Program-made: the position numbers and the translations under genes
The notes under the pieces: generated by a model
What the model saw: only the letters and a program-made list of their open reading frames with translations
Database searches by the model: none
Told to the model about the DNA's origin: nothing
Origin: Melanocharis versteri
Lineage: Eukaryota; Chordata; Aves; Passeriformes; Melanocharitidae
Reading direction: 5' to 3'
DNA length: 64,000 nucleotides
NCBI GenBank assembly: GCA_013397845.1
Contig: VZTG01000087.1
Span: 62,001 to 126,000 of the forward strand
In this document: in pieces, positions 48,011 through 60,774 of the stretch
How the letters are laid out: each line of letters begins with the position of its first letter
Position numbering within the stretch: the first letter of the stretch is position 1

Positions 48011-51000
48011 AAAGCTTCCAAAAGATGCTTTCTAATGCCTTATCCATTCAATGTGCAGATGAATAGACCAGTAGCAAAAGCTGTGATATAATGTGTGGTT
48101 AGAAAGGTAATATTTGTAACACCTGAAAAAACATTTCCCCTCAAGCTGAAAGGGAAGGTCAGTGTCAGATTAGTGCTTTTGTGTGTCACTGTCACCGTGG
48201 CACTGTGGGAACAGACCTGGGAGGCAATGTACCAGCATTAGGAAGTCAGTCGAGGGGAACGAGCAGGAAATGGGGCTTACGGACCCATGACAAACTCTCC
48301 TGCTGCATAGTTCTCCTCTGATTCTGGGGAAGTTGCATGCACTACTGGTGAGTCACAGGCAGCCGGACGATGTGAGTTTGGCTCCATCTAAGGGAAGCAG
48401 GGAAATACTACAAAGCTCCAGAAACGAGTTGGTGTCTGTTCCAGTCCATTGGAGCCAAAAGATGATGGCCAACCTTCACCTCTTCTCATAAACCACAATG
48501 TAGCTTTATCCCTGCACCTTCGAACCGAAGAGTTTGTAAACTCTGTTATTTACTACGGTAAATGCTTTTCTATCTATGTGGGTCACAACTTGGAAGTCAC
48601 AGCCTCAAGTTAATGATTAATGTATCCTTTGATAGAAGAATTATTAACCCTGGACTCTGATACTAGTCCACACACTTTTTAACGAGCACTTACACTTCCC
48701 CAAACAATTTCTTTATTGGAAATTCTCGTGCTTGATATTTGCCTAAAGGACATACTTTAAAAAAGGATTTCAGTTTCCTTTGCTCTGTTTTTCCCATATG
48801 TTACTCTTTCTTTGAGCAGCTGAGCAGGCAAAATCCTCTTTTCTTGTAAAGGGCACGTAGGAAGGTAGATTCTTTGCCCAGCAAAGCTTAGATGAATAGA
48901 AATATGTTGGTGTTTACCAAACTGAAACTGCTGACCCATTTCAAAACAGAAAATCCTTAGTAAGACAGGAAAATGGGTGTCTCTAACATTTTGAACAGTC
49001 ATTGAACTACCACTCCAGGATGTTTATGTCCTTGCCCAACTCCTTTCTCAAGAGACACTTATAATGTAGGGATTATAGGACAGAAACCAACCACTGCTGT
49101 GCAGGTCATGGAAACAAAGAATGAAACCATGTAAAGAGCAGGGTTCAATTTAAAAAGTGAAAACAACTGGCCTCACTGAAGGCAAGGAATCTTATTAGGC
49201 ACTTTTTCCAGCTGTCTCTTGCTTGTCAGGACTTGATTAAACAAGGCTGAGAACACACCATCTCCTCCTAGTTTTACAATGCTACTCTGAAGTCAACTGC
49301 TCCCTTTAAAGCTCTCCCAGTATAGCAGGACTGTGGCACCACCGTGGGGGCTTGCATCAGCTGCCTGCTCAGAGCTGCACCATTCACAGCCCTCTGCTTA
49401 CTTCTGCATCCTCCCATTCCTTTCCCCGCCCAACCTTGTCTGGCACACCCTCCTCCTCAACCTCTGCCCTGCAGCCTGTGAGGGAATTGCAGGCTCTAGC
49501 TCGAGGCCAGACAGGGAAGCTGAGCTGATGCAGTGATGGACAGTGCTTGGTCTGGTGGAAGGGCTCCTCCAGCCCTGATCCAGGCAATTATGGCCCAGCA
49601 GAATCCGTCTACATGCAACTGCTCACCAGAGGTGTAGGGGCAGAGGCGCCACAGGGGTGGCTTCCCTTGAGCACAGGTCTTGCAGGAGCCTGGCCACAGC
49701 AGCTGGGCCTGAGCCCAGGGCTGGCAGTCATCCCTGTTTGGCCAGGTGCCTCTGGAAGGAGCTTCCCCAGAGCCCTGGGAAGTCCCTGCACACTCTTGCT
49801 TGTGTGTACACACATGTGAGCACCCACTGCTGTGGTCTGTGCAAACCACTGGAAAACCTGGGGTCTTGCTGAGCTGCTGAGACGCATGTTACTCGTCAGA
49901 AGCCAAGACAGCAGAATTCATTACTCCCCCAAAAATGAAGCTGGACCAGTTATCTGTGCCAACAAGGTTCTTTCTCCATCAGGAGACAATTTGTCCATCA
50001 GGCTAATGCCGAGGCACTGTTAGGCATGTTCTGAGCTGTTGGGTCATTAAGGTTTCTGTAACAGCTTGTGGTTTTAAGCAGAGTCGTCCTTAGATGGCTG
50101 AAGGCCACCCAGCCTTTAATGTTAAGCACAACACTGAGCCATTTTCAGAACTTTATCTTTAGAAACACTCTTAGGGACAGTGTTTTCTTTGTTCTCTTCT
50201 GATTTTTTGCCCTCCATTCTTACCTGCTTTTCTTTAAAGAGAAAAGAAATCCAAATGCAAAAGGTGAATGTAATGCTAAGTCAATGATGACTCAGACATC
50301 AGGCCAGGAAAATAAAATATTTCTGCATAAGATTCCAAGCTTAGTTGTTCATGGTAGGCACCCAGAAGTAACTTGATTTTGTAATAATGCAGTTGAGTTC
50401 AGAGCTGCACTTAGAATCAGTTTCACTGTAACTTTATTGAATTCTGTTGTATTCTTTTATACTGCACTAGGGTCTTCTTTGTTCAGTGTAAACTTTCATC
50501 TAACATTAAATCCAGTGGAAGTAATTTAATAGACTTGGATTTGCTGCCTTTACTAATACTGCAGATGTTCTTATGCATTTGTTAATAAAATGTGAATTTA
50601 GTTAATTCATTATGAGCCTTGAGGAAATGGAAAGCTACCAAAAATCCAAGGCCTTCAAAACTAAAACAAAAAATATAGCTTGCATGTAATACGTGTTCTT
50701 CACTTGTCATTGTTCCTGGTGAAGACAGAAGTATTTTATGGACAAGTGGAATTATTTCTTTATGGTTTCCCCTACTGTCTATTTATCAAGGCCTATAAAT
50801 ACCCTTGAAAACTTAGAAAAGCATAGTAGTACCTACTGGAAACAATCTGTCACAGGCAGAGTTTGTAAATCAGTAGAGACCTTAGTGACCAGTTGGTGGT
50901 GACCAGTGAAACCTACAGACAGAAATGAGGAGAAGTGCTTTAATCTCTTAAATGTTCGTCTGTTTGAAGGAAGATACAGTGAATAGGACTCCAGCTTGTG

Positions 51001-51226
51001 AACTGGAAATATGGGCAGAGCTGTGAGCTTTGCCATCAGTTTGTGGTATGCCCTTGGATGCATCATCTGTCCTCCCATGTTCTCTAAACAGGTCTATTAA
51101 CAAGTCTCCTAAGCAAATGATTTCAAGAAAGAGCCACACACCATTGTTGCTAAATTTGGCAATGTAGAACAGGAAAACATCCATGTTTTCTCATTCACTT
51201 GGAGTATTTGTCTCAGATCCTTAAAG

Positions 51227-51360
51227 AGCTGTTGGAAAGCATGGGACAAAGGCAGGTGAAAATTCCTGACTTGTCATTAAACCTGACACTCCCAGAATTA
51301 CCATCATGCATGGGAATGTTTTGTGTTTTTGACTTTATTCTTCCACTAAACTACCTCTGG
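51227..51360. repeat. Upstream copy of a duplicated segment (AT-decayed)
   Basis: From 'aaagcatgggacaaaggcag' at 51237 the sequence aligns with the island-edge copy at 52445. By hand count about 76 of 98 core positions agree, with one single-base gap. Differences are often C-to-T or G-to-A on this side, including cgcacggg becoming tgcatggg, as expected for a methylated copy losing CpGs. Similarity continues weakly to ~51360. Confidence 0.8.
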
Positions 51361-52433
51361 AAGGCTAACCCTGTCAAACAGCACAGAGAAGAATGATGTT
51401 ACTTCAAAGATTTATGTGCATAGCCAAAGCTGAACTGGATCCCTGGGAATGAAAAGCAAAAAGCTGTAAATGTCAGGATTGGAAACTAGGGCAAGACAGT
51501 GGCTGACTGGCAGTAATTGGCTAAGAATTTGGTTCTTCTTAACATACTTGTACCATCAAGCTTCTTATCATGAAGTTCACAGATTAATTGTACACGGCAC
51601 AAACATTTTTTCCTAACTACTTCACATACATTGCTTTGCAGTTATATCACGTCCTCCAGTTCTCTGACTGTGTGAGAGAATAAGGAAAGGCCAATGATGC
51701 CTTCTTTATATCACTTGTTATTGTATACCTCGCTCTTTTCTTTGTTTTGAAAGGCGATCCTGAGTTTTTTCAGCTTCGCAGCACGAGACAATCCTTCATG
51801 GAGCACTGTTACAGTCTCTGTCATGGCTCACGTCCTTTTGAGATACAGTAAGCAGGGCTGAGAACATCGCTGCAGGTGAAGCGCACCGATTATTTATAAC
51901 GATATTTTAACACTCTAACTATGGTCCTCGGCCCTGCTCTTCAGGGATGCCATCATTCCTCCATTTTCTGCACAACCCCACTGCATTTAACCGAAATTTT
52001 CATTAGGGACATTTCACCCACTTGCACCATTTATCTTCCCGGCTTTCTACCACATCAACAAGCTTTGTGCTTCTCCAAGAGAAGGACCAGACCACCTGCC
52101 AGGCATCCTCCAGTTCAGTCAGGTCAGGCAGGGATGGCAGCATAGTCCCCACTGTTGGTTGCTCTGGGATTTTGAGGCTCAGGTACCCCTGAAACTGCTT
52201 TTCACACGTAAAAGCATGGAAAAGTTGGAGAGGCGTTTCATTTGAAGATTTCTGCTGGCCAACCCCTAATTTCCAGTAAGCCTGCTTCACTGAATATTAT
52301 CTTCTGATTTACGATAGCGACAGTCCGGCGATAAAGCTGAACGATCATCATCCTGCCGCATTTAGCTTCCAGCACTCAAGATCCAGCCTCTGCCGGGAAC
52401 CCCCCATTCCCACCCCAAGGCTGAGGGGTGGGC

Positions 52434-52570
52434 GGTGCTGGGCGAAAGCATGGGAGAAAGGAAGGTGAATATTCCTGCCTTGTGATTGAACCCGGAATCC
52501 CCAGAACTGCCACCACGCACGGGATGTTCCCTGTTCGTGACCCCACTCGCCCACTGTGGCACCTCCACAC
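52434..52570. repeat. Island-edge copy of the duplicated segment (CpG retained)
   Basis: Partner of 51227-51360, in the same orientation, 1.2 kb downstream, at the left edge of the CpG island. Shared words include 'aaagcatggga', 'ggtgaa.attcctg' and 'cccagaa.t.cca'. This copy keeps CpG dinucleotides that are TpG or CpA in the other copy. Confidence 0.8.
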
Positions 52571-52621
52571 CCCACGGCGCCCCCCGGCGCGGCGCTGCGC
52601 CTTTAAGGGCGAGGCCCCGCC

Positions 52622-52651
52622 NNNNNNNNNNNNNNNNNNNNNNNNNNNNNN
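52622..52651. other. Assembly gap (30 N) inside a CpG island
   Basis: Thirty undetermined bases between very GC-rich flanks. Like the 3880-3984 gap, it sits at a probable promoter. Confidence 0.95.
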
Positions 52652-53002
52652 CCCCGAGGGGCCTCCCCGCGCTGGGGCACGGCCGCTCCCCGCGGGCGCG
52701 GGGCGGCTGCGCCCCCTCCGGAGCCCCCGCGCTATGTCCCCGCTGCCCTGCGCGCTCCGCGCTCCTCCCCGCACTCCCTCCCGGGAAGGGTCCCGGGCGC
52801 CTGGCGTTCGGCGGGTCGGTGGGGGATGTTTTCGGGGGGCTTTTCCCGGCGTTCCAGGCCGGGCGGTGCTGACAGGGGTTCGCAAGGGTTTGGGCAGCAG
52901 CCGCCGCCGTCTCCTGCCATCCCCACCGGGCTCCCTTGAGCGGGGTGGATTTTTCCCGCTGGGAAGATGCTTGTCCGTGCTGTGGCTGCGTGCTTATTTG
53001 AG

Positions 53003-56000
53003 GTAACATCCGCGTGTCCCAGCCGTTTATCTTCCTCTCTGTGACTGTAAAACCTTGTGTCGAAGAGTAATTTCATATCTTCCTTGATTACGGATGAAAA
53101 CTGACAGTTCTGTACGTGTGTCTGTGAAAGTAACCCTCCCGAGACCTTTATGGTCTGGATCTTTTTAGCCTTATGCTGCATCATGCAAACTTGGTGTTCA
53201 TACGGTTCGGTGTGGTTCTGTTTTGCAAGATGAGCCTTGAGTGAGCTGAATAAAGGGTTGCAGGTTTGCTGCTTCTTACAGCAGTTCCTTTCTGGTATCT
53301 TTTGTCCAGCCAGCATCAGGGCCTGTGCTGTGAAACTGCATTTCAGTCTACCATCCGTAGAAAACACGTTTTGAAGGCATTAAAAATGTTTCTGTTTAAG
53401 TCTGTAGCTTCTTTTCTGTGTCTTGGAACCCAAAATGTACTTTTTGTTTCTTGGTAGGTACTGAAGACACAGCTCTGAATATTTGGAAAATATAAAATGT
53501 AGCTATTCTGGGCTGAATGTGTATATCCCAAAATTCTGTCTTTATTTTGAATTTGCATTTGACATCAGGGCTAGTTGTGGCATAGCTCACTTACTGGAAG
53601 TGTGTTTTCTACTTGTGTGTTGGTTTTCAGGTAAAAATACTAATGAACTTCCACCACTGATTTCACAATATATCTTCTGCCTGCACACAACCCCTCATTA
53701 AGTTTCTGTAAAGACACATTTCTGTAAAATCCATACTGTCGAACTGGTAGAAGTGTAATGCCTTTAGATCTTCATAAGTATTTCCAAAAATATTTCAGTC
53801 ATTACTGAATATGAAATGAAAGGGACACCCATTTGTTCCCATTTGCTGCAGTGATGTAATGAGTGATCTAATAGTTGTGATTAAATAGAATCTAATAATA
53901 GAATTTAAAATAAGTGTATGATCTGAAGCTGACTGTGAACTCCTTTTCTGTTCTTTAGATTTGTGCTTTCTCCTGTAAGGAGAAAAAGACTCGGGGCTAA
54001 AAGCAAATGCTTTAAGCTTTCCACGAGTAGGCGAATTTGCCCTTCTTAATTACCAGATATTGGCTTACTGAGCCCTTTTCAGTCCTTCCTCACTTGTAAT
54101 TTAGAAACCAAATGTGATTTCAGGAAAAGAGTGAAATATTGCCAGTTACAGCTTCTTGAGCATCACACTGTTCTGTACAAAATGTAAGCAGTGCTGTGTT
54201 TGCTGGTTCCAACAGTTGTGGAAGCACCTTTAATTTCTGTTTAATTAAGGCCATCCACTCCTATCATCATGTGGGAGAAGGCTTCCAAGTCTTCAGGAAA
54301 CAAGCAGATCATGAAATAAAATGAAAAGAAAGGGAGTACAGAAGACATTTTGACGTAGAACTAAGAGAACGTGGCATTTTTCCAAAAGCAGTCTTTAATT
54401 TTTCCTCCTCTTGAATATGAAATAATGGGAAAGTCTTAGGTTTGAAGAGGAGTGCGTGCTTGCTTGTGTTTTTTTTAAATGCTGACTTCTACTGGCATGG
54501 CAAAGCAGCAGCATTTTTCACAGACTTTCATCCTTGAACCTCCAGGTGAAATGTACATTCAGGCAATCAAAGTACCCCTTAATTTAATGGTTATGATGAT
54601 AGTAATAATAATTCTAATAATAGCAATCCCTACTGGATTTCCTTCACTGTTGAGCCATGACTAAATTCTTGTATGGTATTTGGTGGGGAAAACAGCAGCT
54701 GTACTTAGAGAGGGAGAAATATCAGAACAGAAGAGGGTTTGGATGTTGGAGCAGAAAGCAGATAAATTCTTGGGATGTGTCAAAACATTATCACAAGATT
54801 AATTGTTGCACTCATTTGGAATGTGCAGAGTGTCTCCTTATATGCTTTTTACCTCAAAAGCACAATTTATAGCAACTCCAACAGTCTTCTGTCTTTACTC
54901 TCTATACTCAGCTGTCCTTACTGTGTTGTAGATAATACAATTGGGCTGTCTCAATGTCTGTTTACTTACTGATAACTCAGTATTTGATTAAGATCCCTTT
55001 TGAGGGGTACAGTTGATTTCCTCCATGTAAAAAGTGGTAATAATTAGCAAATCATATTACAGTTATACAAGGCTCTTCCTTTATAGTGTTTTTTTTCTTT
55101 TTCCTGAGGGTCAATGTCTTTTCCTGAGAAACTGTTGGAGAGGAAGCAGAAAAAGCAATTGTTCAGCAGTCTCAAACTGTCAGACACCTACTCTGGGAAA
55201 GCCAAGTCTAATTATTTCCTGTTGGACATATTGCTGAACTGAGACTGCAAACAGAGGATGTGGTTACACAGACATTTCTTTTAGTGATGGGGCTGTTTTA
55301 AACAGCTCATATTCCCATTTGCCTTTTTCCCCCCTCCCCACCATGTGCTGTCACCTCAGTAGGGATGTGGAGTCTGTGGAGCTGCATGCTAGGCCAGGTT
55401 AGAGACCTGATTTTTAATCTGAGCGTGTTCCATTCCTCTCCCCTTCAGACCCCCCCAAATAAAAGATGGGGGAGAGCTGCAGGAATGCGTAACTGGAGTG
55501 GAGGAGCAGATTAGTAACAGCTACAGTAGAAGGATCTATAGTTTAAAACTGTTCCTATGATTCTTCTTCTATGTGTGGGTGTCAAATGAAATGGATGAGT
55601 TTGTGTGAATTCAGAACCTCACTTCTTTGTCAAATACTCTGTTCAGTTCTTCGGGGATGCTGTGTGTGTGGTTAATGTGTATGTTTTACCTTCCAACCTT
55701 TGAATGCTTTCTGGAGTGCAAACACTGTTAAGTGGCTTCTTCAGGGGAAATGAATGGCATTGGGGTGAGGACAGTTTCCAGACTTGGATGTGCCACACTG
55801 TTCAGTCAGAGCCTTCAGATTTTTAAATGTGGATTGTCCTTGCGGAGGGCAAACAGTGCATGCAGCTTGTACAGGATCTGCCCTCAGTCTGATACTCTGT
55901 TTTCGGATGTGAAGAAACAAGGCTGCTAACAGTACTTCACTTCCTTTGATCCTTTGTGATTTCTTATTCAAGACACTTATTCTCCATGCAGATAAATTTT

Positions 56001-59000
56001 AGAATTTGTCACTGAGTGAGGTAATGTAATTGTTTAATTTAGTTTGGTTTATATTTCAGAAATTGATGTAATGGATTTAGTTTGTGCAGCATTCCTTTCC
56101 CTTTCCCTCCCCCGTTTTCCTGTGTGTGTGTGTGCAGCATCATTATTCTTGTGCGAAGAAATATTTTGCATTTAGGCACACAGCCATATTGATTACATCT
56201 CTGTAAGAAGGTGAAATTTAACATAGAGTCATAAATATTTTTAAATCTTGAAAGCTAAAGGCTGAGCTTTTAATTGGAGATTTCTTTTGTGCCTTAACCT
56301 CATGCCATCCATCTGCTTTTGCTCTCCTACTACAAACTAGAGTGTCGTCTACTTCTGCTTACCCTTCTTAATTAACTTGTGCTCCCTATTTTGGCTTGTT
56401 TGGGCCCTGCTGATCCAGAAAAGCAGGGTTTTTGTGGAGCACAGCAGAGGAAGCATGGTAGCTCCTGCTGCATGTGCCAGCACGTTATTTGTCAACAGCT
56501 GGTCTCTGGGGGCTGCCTTTTTGGCACTGAAGGAAAAACTTTCTCCTGGACGTGGTCAGGAGTTGCTGCTGCTGTTGTCTCTGCTTGCTATGGGTGCGTA
56601 GTGAAATGTGTATGAACCACAGTGCAGAGGCCCTGGCATAAAGCAGTGCAGAAATTTCCCTGTTTTGCCATATTCTAGTGAGGCAAATAAATGTGCTGAC
56701 TACACATCATCTTCAGTATAATTTAAAATAATAACTTCATGTTGGAGGAACAGGAGACTGAAATGATATGTCTAGTTTTGTGAAATTAACTTTGGTCTGG
56801 GACAGTCTACATCACAGATTGTTTCAACCTCAAATTAATGTTTCCTGTAATATATGGCAATTACCACTAGTTATAGACACACTAGGGAGGGGATGTGTGG
56901 TTCCTTGAGTCCTACCCTTGCCGTGGTTTAGTGGAGCACTGAGGATATGTCTTCATTGCACGACTGATCCATATGGTTGGCACCTTGTTTAGGCTTACTC
57001 AAATGAGGTCATCCTTTACACACAACCATACCCATGTTATGATGAAGTCATTTGCTCTGCAATTGTTTATATGTGTGATGGTACAGCTCTGAGCAAAGAT
57101 GAGACAGGATTCACTTTCTGTCAATTACAGGGAAGCCTTTTCTCCTTCAGGAAGAAACTTTCAGAGAAAAACACTGAAAGACTCTGCTTGAATGATTTTT
57201 ATTTTTTTGGTTATTACTATTTTTGCCCTCCCTCGTGATCTTTATAGCAATATAAGAAGTGTTCCAGCAGAACGTGATTACAGTCCACATTGTAACTTAA
57301 TTTCTATTCCACTATGTAAGATGGACCCGCACCCAGATGAGAGTTTTCTCTGAGGGATTGGTAGGGCCACATTAATGCTAGGCCTAATATAACTGTCTCT
57401 AAATTTGCTCTTATATGTCCTGTTGGACATGATTTACAGGAGCAGATCATTTGAGTCTGAATCTTTTCAAAGTGTCCATCTGAGGGACAGTCTGGGTGTT
57501 GGAAGGATGGGATATGAATTCTGCACTGCCGTGTTCTGATCAGACTTGCGAGCCGTGTCAGTGAGTTTCTGTGTTGTTCAGGCATGCTGAAACTCCAAGT
57601 CACTGGTGAAGGCAATAAGCCATTGTAATCACTGGAATAGCAGCCATTTGGCTTGAACATGTAAACACTGACATATAAACTTTTCCATTGGATGGAGAGG
57701 TTTATCAGCAAGATGAGACTTCTGCATTTCTTAGAGATGACACTATTTTTTCTTCAGAAAATCTAGGACAGTAGAGTTCTGCCTGCATTGACTGTAGTGA
57801 GAGGAAAAAGGAGTGTTGGAGGAATGTTTTGATTGTGCTGTGGGCAAAGAATAGCAAAAGCAGTTTAACTGTGGAATTTTGCCAGAAAATGTTTCAGTTA
57901 TCAGATTAATCTTTGCTCACTCACTGCAGTGTAGAAGGAGCCGTAAAGAGCTTATCTTTCATTACAGTTGTAAGGCTGTTCTGCTAAATATTTGTGAAGT
58001 TTGACTTGTTAATTTTGAAGGCAGGGTGTGTCTCACTTTTCTGTTGTTTTGTCTTGAAGCTGGATTGAAATTCCATGGAGTGACTGAATAAAGATAATGA
58101 TAGGAATATGTTATACCTGCAGCATCTCTTAGCTTAATAGCACAGACATATTAGAAAAAAATTTGACAACTGTTCATGCCTATTGCAAGGCAGTTATCTC
58201 CTGTTTGGGGTTCAGATGACTAAGCGGTAAATCGCAGGATGCAGTACTTTAACTGTCTCACATTGAGCAGGAACTTTGTTGGTGAATGGGACTGAAAATT
58301 TTAGAGTTGACCTTTTATTGGCTTGAGTATCTAGAATAAAACTTTAGTTCTTGGTAGAGAAAGTAAGAAAAATGTCTGATGTCCAGGAGGATGAATTTTG
58401 CGTGAGAGAACAAGGATCTGTAGGCACCCAAGAAGGCTAATGGAAGTGTTGGAAAGTCAGGAGAGGTAAATAAGCTAAGGCAAGGAAAAAAATGCACTGA
58501 AGAAAATACAGATTATTTTGACTGGTTGTAGGGTTTCACTTCTGTGAAGAATTAGCAGATTCCTTGTACTAGGACAGGCAGATCAAGAAAAGACTCAGTG
58601 TTGGACCTGTCTTGACTCAACTGAGGTTCTGGAGAACGTGAATCTTAAGTGCTAGGTACTAAATTCAGCAGCATGGTGATTGTTCAGCTTTATCAGTGCT
58701 GTTGCAATCTTAAATTGGAAGATAATATTCAGTGGGCTGAGATTACTGGAAATTAGGGATTGGCCAGCAGAAATCTTCAAATGAAATGCATCTCCAACTT
58801 CTCCACACTTTCCTGTGTGAAAAGTGGTTTCATGGATACCTGAGTCTCCAAAAAAAAAAAAATCCCGAAGCAACAGCAAACTAAAAAATAAAAGTCCCAC
58901 TCAAAACCAAACTATGCAAAAAACTTGCACTGAAGTCAAGATTTAATATATGGATAAATTTCACTCACTTATAATTTGTGACTTAAAGAACCAACATCGT

Positions 59001-60710
59001 CACAACTAAATCGTGATGTTACATACTTAATGCTGTCAGAAGAATGTTCCGGCAAAATTATTTTGCCAAATTCTCAGGTACCTTGTTCATCATGTTGGAA
59101 TAGCAAACTCTTAACAGTGGTTAATTGTTTACTATCTTTGTGGAAGACTTTCCTTGACTTCTTGAGGCACCTTTGCCTTGTCTGTTAGGAAATCTAGGAT
59201 CTGCAATTCTGTAAAAGGTACGTTGTAAGTATATACTTCATTGTGTAGTCTTGCATCATATTATGCTTTAATTACAGTTGTATCTGTTTGACTACTTTAT
59301 TAAAGAAAAATAATTACTTATTATGGGTTCTCACATTAAATTAATTAAGTAGTTGTAAGTTTTTCAAAATATTGACTTGATGACAAATGCTGTAAGAGGT
59401 GGCAGAATAACTTCTTGATTCTGCAATAGGGCCATGGTTAATGTGTGCTGGCACATTTTATTCAGAGAAAAATAGAAACATTCTCTGTAAGGGAAGTCTC
59501 TGAAGTAGTAGTGTCCTTACTTTTTTTTTTTCCCCATTTGTACCAGTGGTGTAAATCCCTTCTCCTTGAAATTAGTGGAGTTAAGTGGAGGAGAGTGGAC
59601 CAAATAGGTGTGCAGTTCATTACCTGAAGCTCCTTCTAAGCAGTGTAAACAGAATAAAATTATTTTGTTTGCTGGGGATCAGAAAACTCAGATTTTGTGT
59701 TATGCTGACTATCCAAGCATCAAGCCTAATCAGTCTAATTGGTCTTATTCCTTCTGGTGTTGAAGTAGTAGATAGCTTATTCTATTTTTTTTTTAATTTT
59801 TTTTCCTTTTCACTGGAACTATGTTAATACTTGTGTCCAAAGTTCATCTGGTCTAAAGTTTGTATTTGGGGAGGTGCCTGTTTCTTTTTTATTTTATCTT
59901 ATTGGCAAAATATCATGGCATCTTGACTGCAGTTCTGTGCTTCTGGTGTCAAGGAAGCCTGAAAGCCTGAAAAGCTCAGAGAAGGAAATGGAATGGAAAC
60001 TTTGAGATGTGTATTTTTTAAAACGTGGCTAAGGAAGTAGGAATAAAAGTATGACAACTTCTGACCCTTTTTATTGCCATTTGAGACAACAGTCTTCCAG
60101 AGCCTCCAAAGTAGTTATTTTCTGGTTAGGTACTGGTGTGTGCCTGTTAGAACTGTATTGCCAAAGAAAATGGTGTGTTACTGCAGCACATTTATGAGTT
60201 TTTAAGGGGCTCGGGATGGTTCTTCTCCCCCTCCTCCAAAATGGGATTCCCATTGCCGTCTTGACAGATCTCTGTAATGTACTTTTATCTTTTCGCTGGT
60301 TTTGTATGGATGGATAACATGGTAGGATAAGCTAGTTATAATTGTCTCCAAGTTCTACTATCCAATGTTTAAGAATGGTTTCAGTACAGGGACTGGAAAA
60401 TTGAGTATATGATTTGGTGAATATTCTGCCTTAGCAGGTCTCAAACAATGCATTCTTCAGAACTGACAAAGCAGCAGTCCTAAAATAAAAGTTCTGCTCT
60501 GCAAGTAGCATGGGTGTGTGTATACCAGTGTGGCAGTCTTGATGGTATTTCAATCTAACTTCTGTAGTGTGTACCAAATGAATTAAAGATTCTATTTAAA
60601 AAGAATCCTGGATAAAGGACTTTGCTCTGTACTCTTAAAGGAGAAAATGGGCTGTGTTTAGCTGTTTGTTTTTAAATCTCTGAGTATTTGTGTCCTGTTT
60701 TCTCTTTCAG
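53003..60710 (+). other. Probable 5' intron of MRTFA, no coding content
   Basis: AT-rich sequence with only short open frames. Apart from simple repeats (for example TG near 56.12 kb) I recognise nothing in it. Assignment as an intron depends on the inferred first exon near 53.0 kb and the exon-like block at 60711. Confidence 0.4.
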
Positions 60711-60774
60711 TGACTGGGGAGAGAGCTGCTGGCATGGAAGTGACCTGGGTTTGTCCGTGGGAACTGTGAGTAAG
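60711..60774 (+). other. MRTFA: Candidate internal exon (possibly an MRTFA 5' exon)
   Basis: A 64-base GC-rich block stands out in AT-rich surroundings. It is bounded by a strong acceptor ('cctgttttctctttcag') and a donor ('gagtaag|gtatgt'); a second donor, 'aact|gtgagt', lies 10 bases earlier. One frame is open throughout (DWGESCWHGSDLGLSVGTVS); another begins at an internal ATG and stops after 11 codons, which could be an upstream ORF if the exon is noncoding. I know no protein family match. Confidence 0.45.

Larger units (their letters stand above)
44694..51226. other. Intergenic sequence, upstream of the MCHR1 relic
   Basis: The first coding exon of MCHR1 would be expected on minus here but I could not recognise it. 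Long overlapping frames at 46.6-47.4 kb and 49.3-49.9 kb occur on both strands in GC-richer sequence and show no known domain. Smaller features are a degenerate 39-bp duplication at 45205-45282 and a MIR-like relic near 47.95 kb. Confidence 0.5.
52380..53002 (+). promoter_or_regulatory. MRTFA: CpG island, probable MRTFA promoter and first exon
   Basis: Strongly GC- and CpG-rich DNA on both sides of a 30-base gap; transcription start not identifiable. In mammals the order is SLC25A17, MCHR1, MRTFA, with MRTFA divergent from MCHR1. In this window that places the 5' end of MRTFA on plus, to the right of the MCHR1 relic, which fits this island. A good donor, 'ttatttgag|gtaaca', ends a candidate first exon at 53002. 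MRTFA has noncoding 5' exons and a long first intron, consistent with no coding match here. The gene name rests on synteny only. Confidence 0.5.

Noticed and set aside
52362..53367. Several open frames of 130-215 codons on both strands through 52.4-53.4 kb
   Set aside because: They cross the N gap and CpG island in different phases; island composition explains their length.
57304..57711. 135-codon open frame on minus
   Set aside because: No family similarity, and it ends in ordinary AT-rich intron-like sequence.
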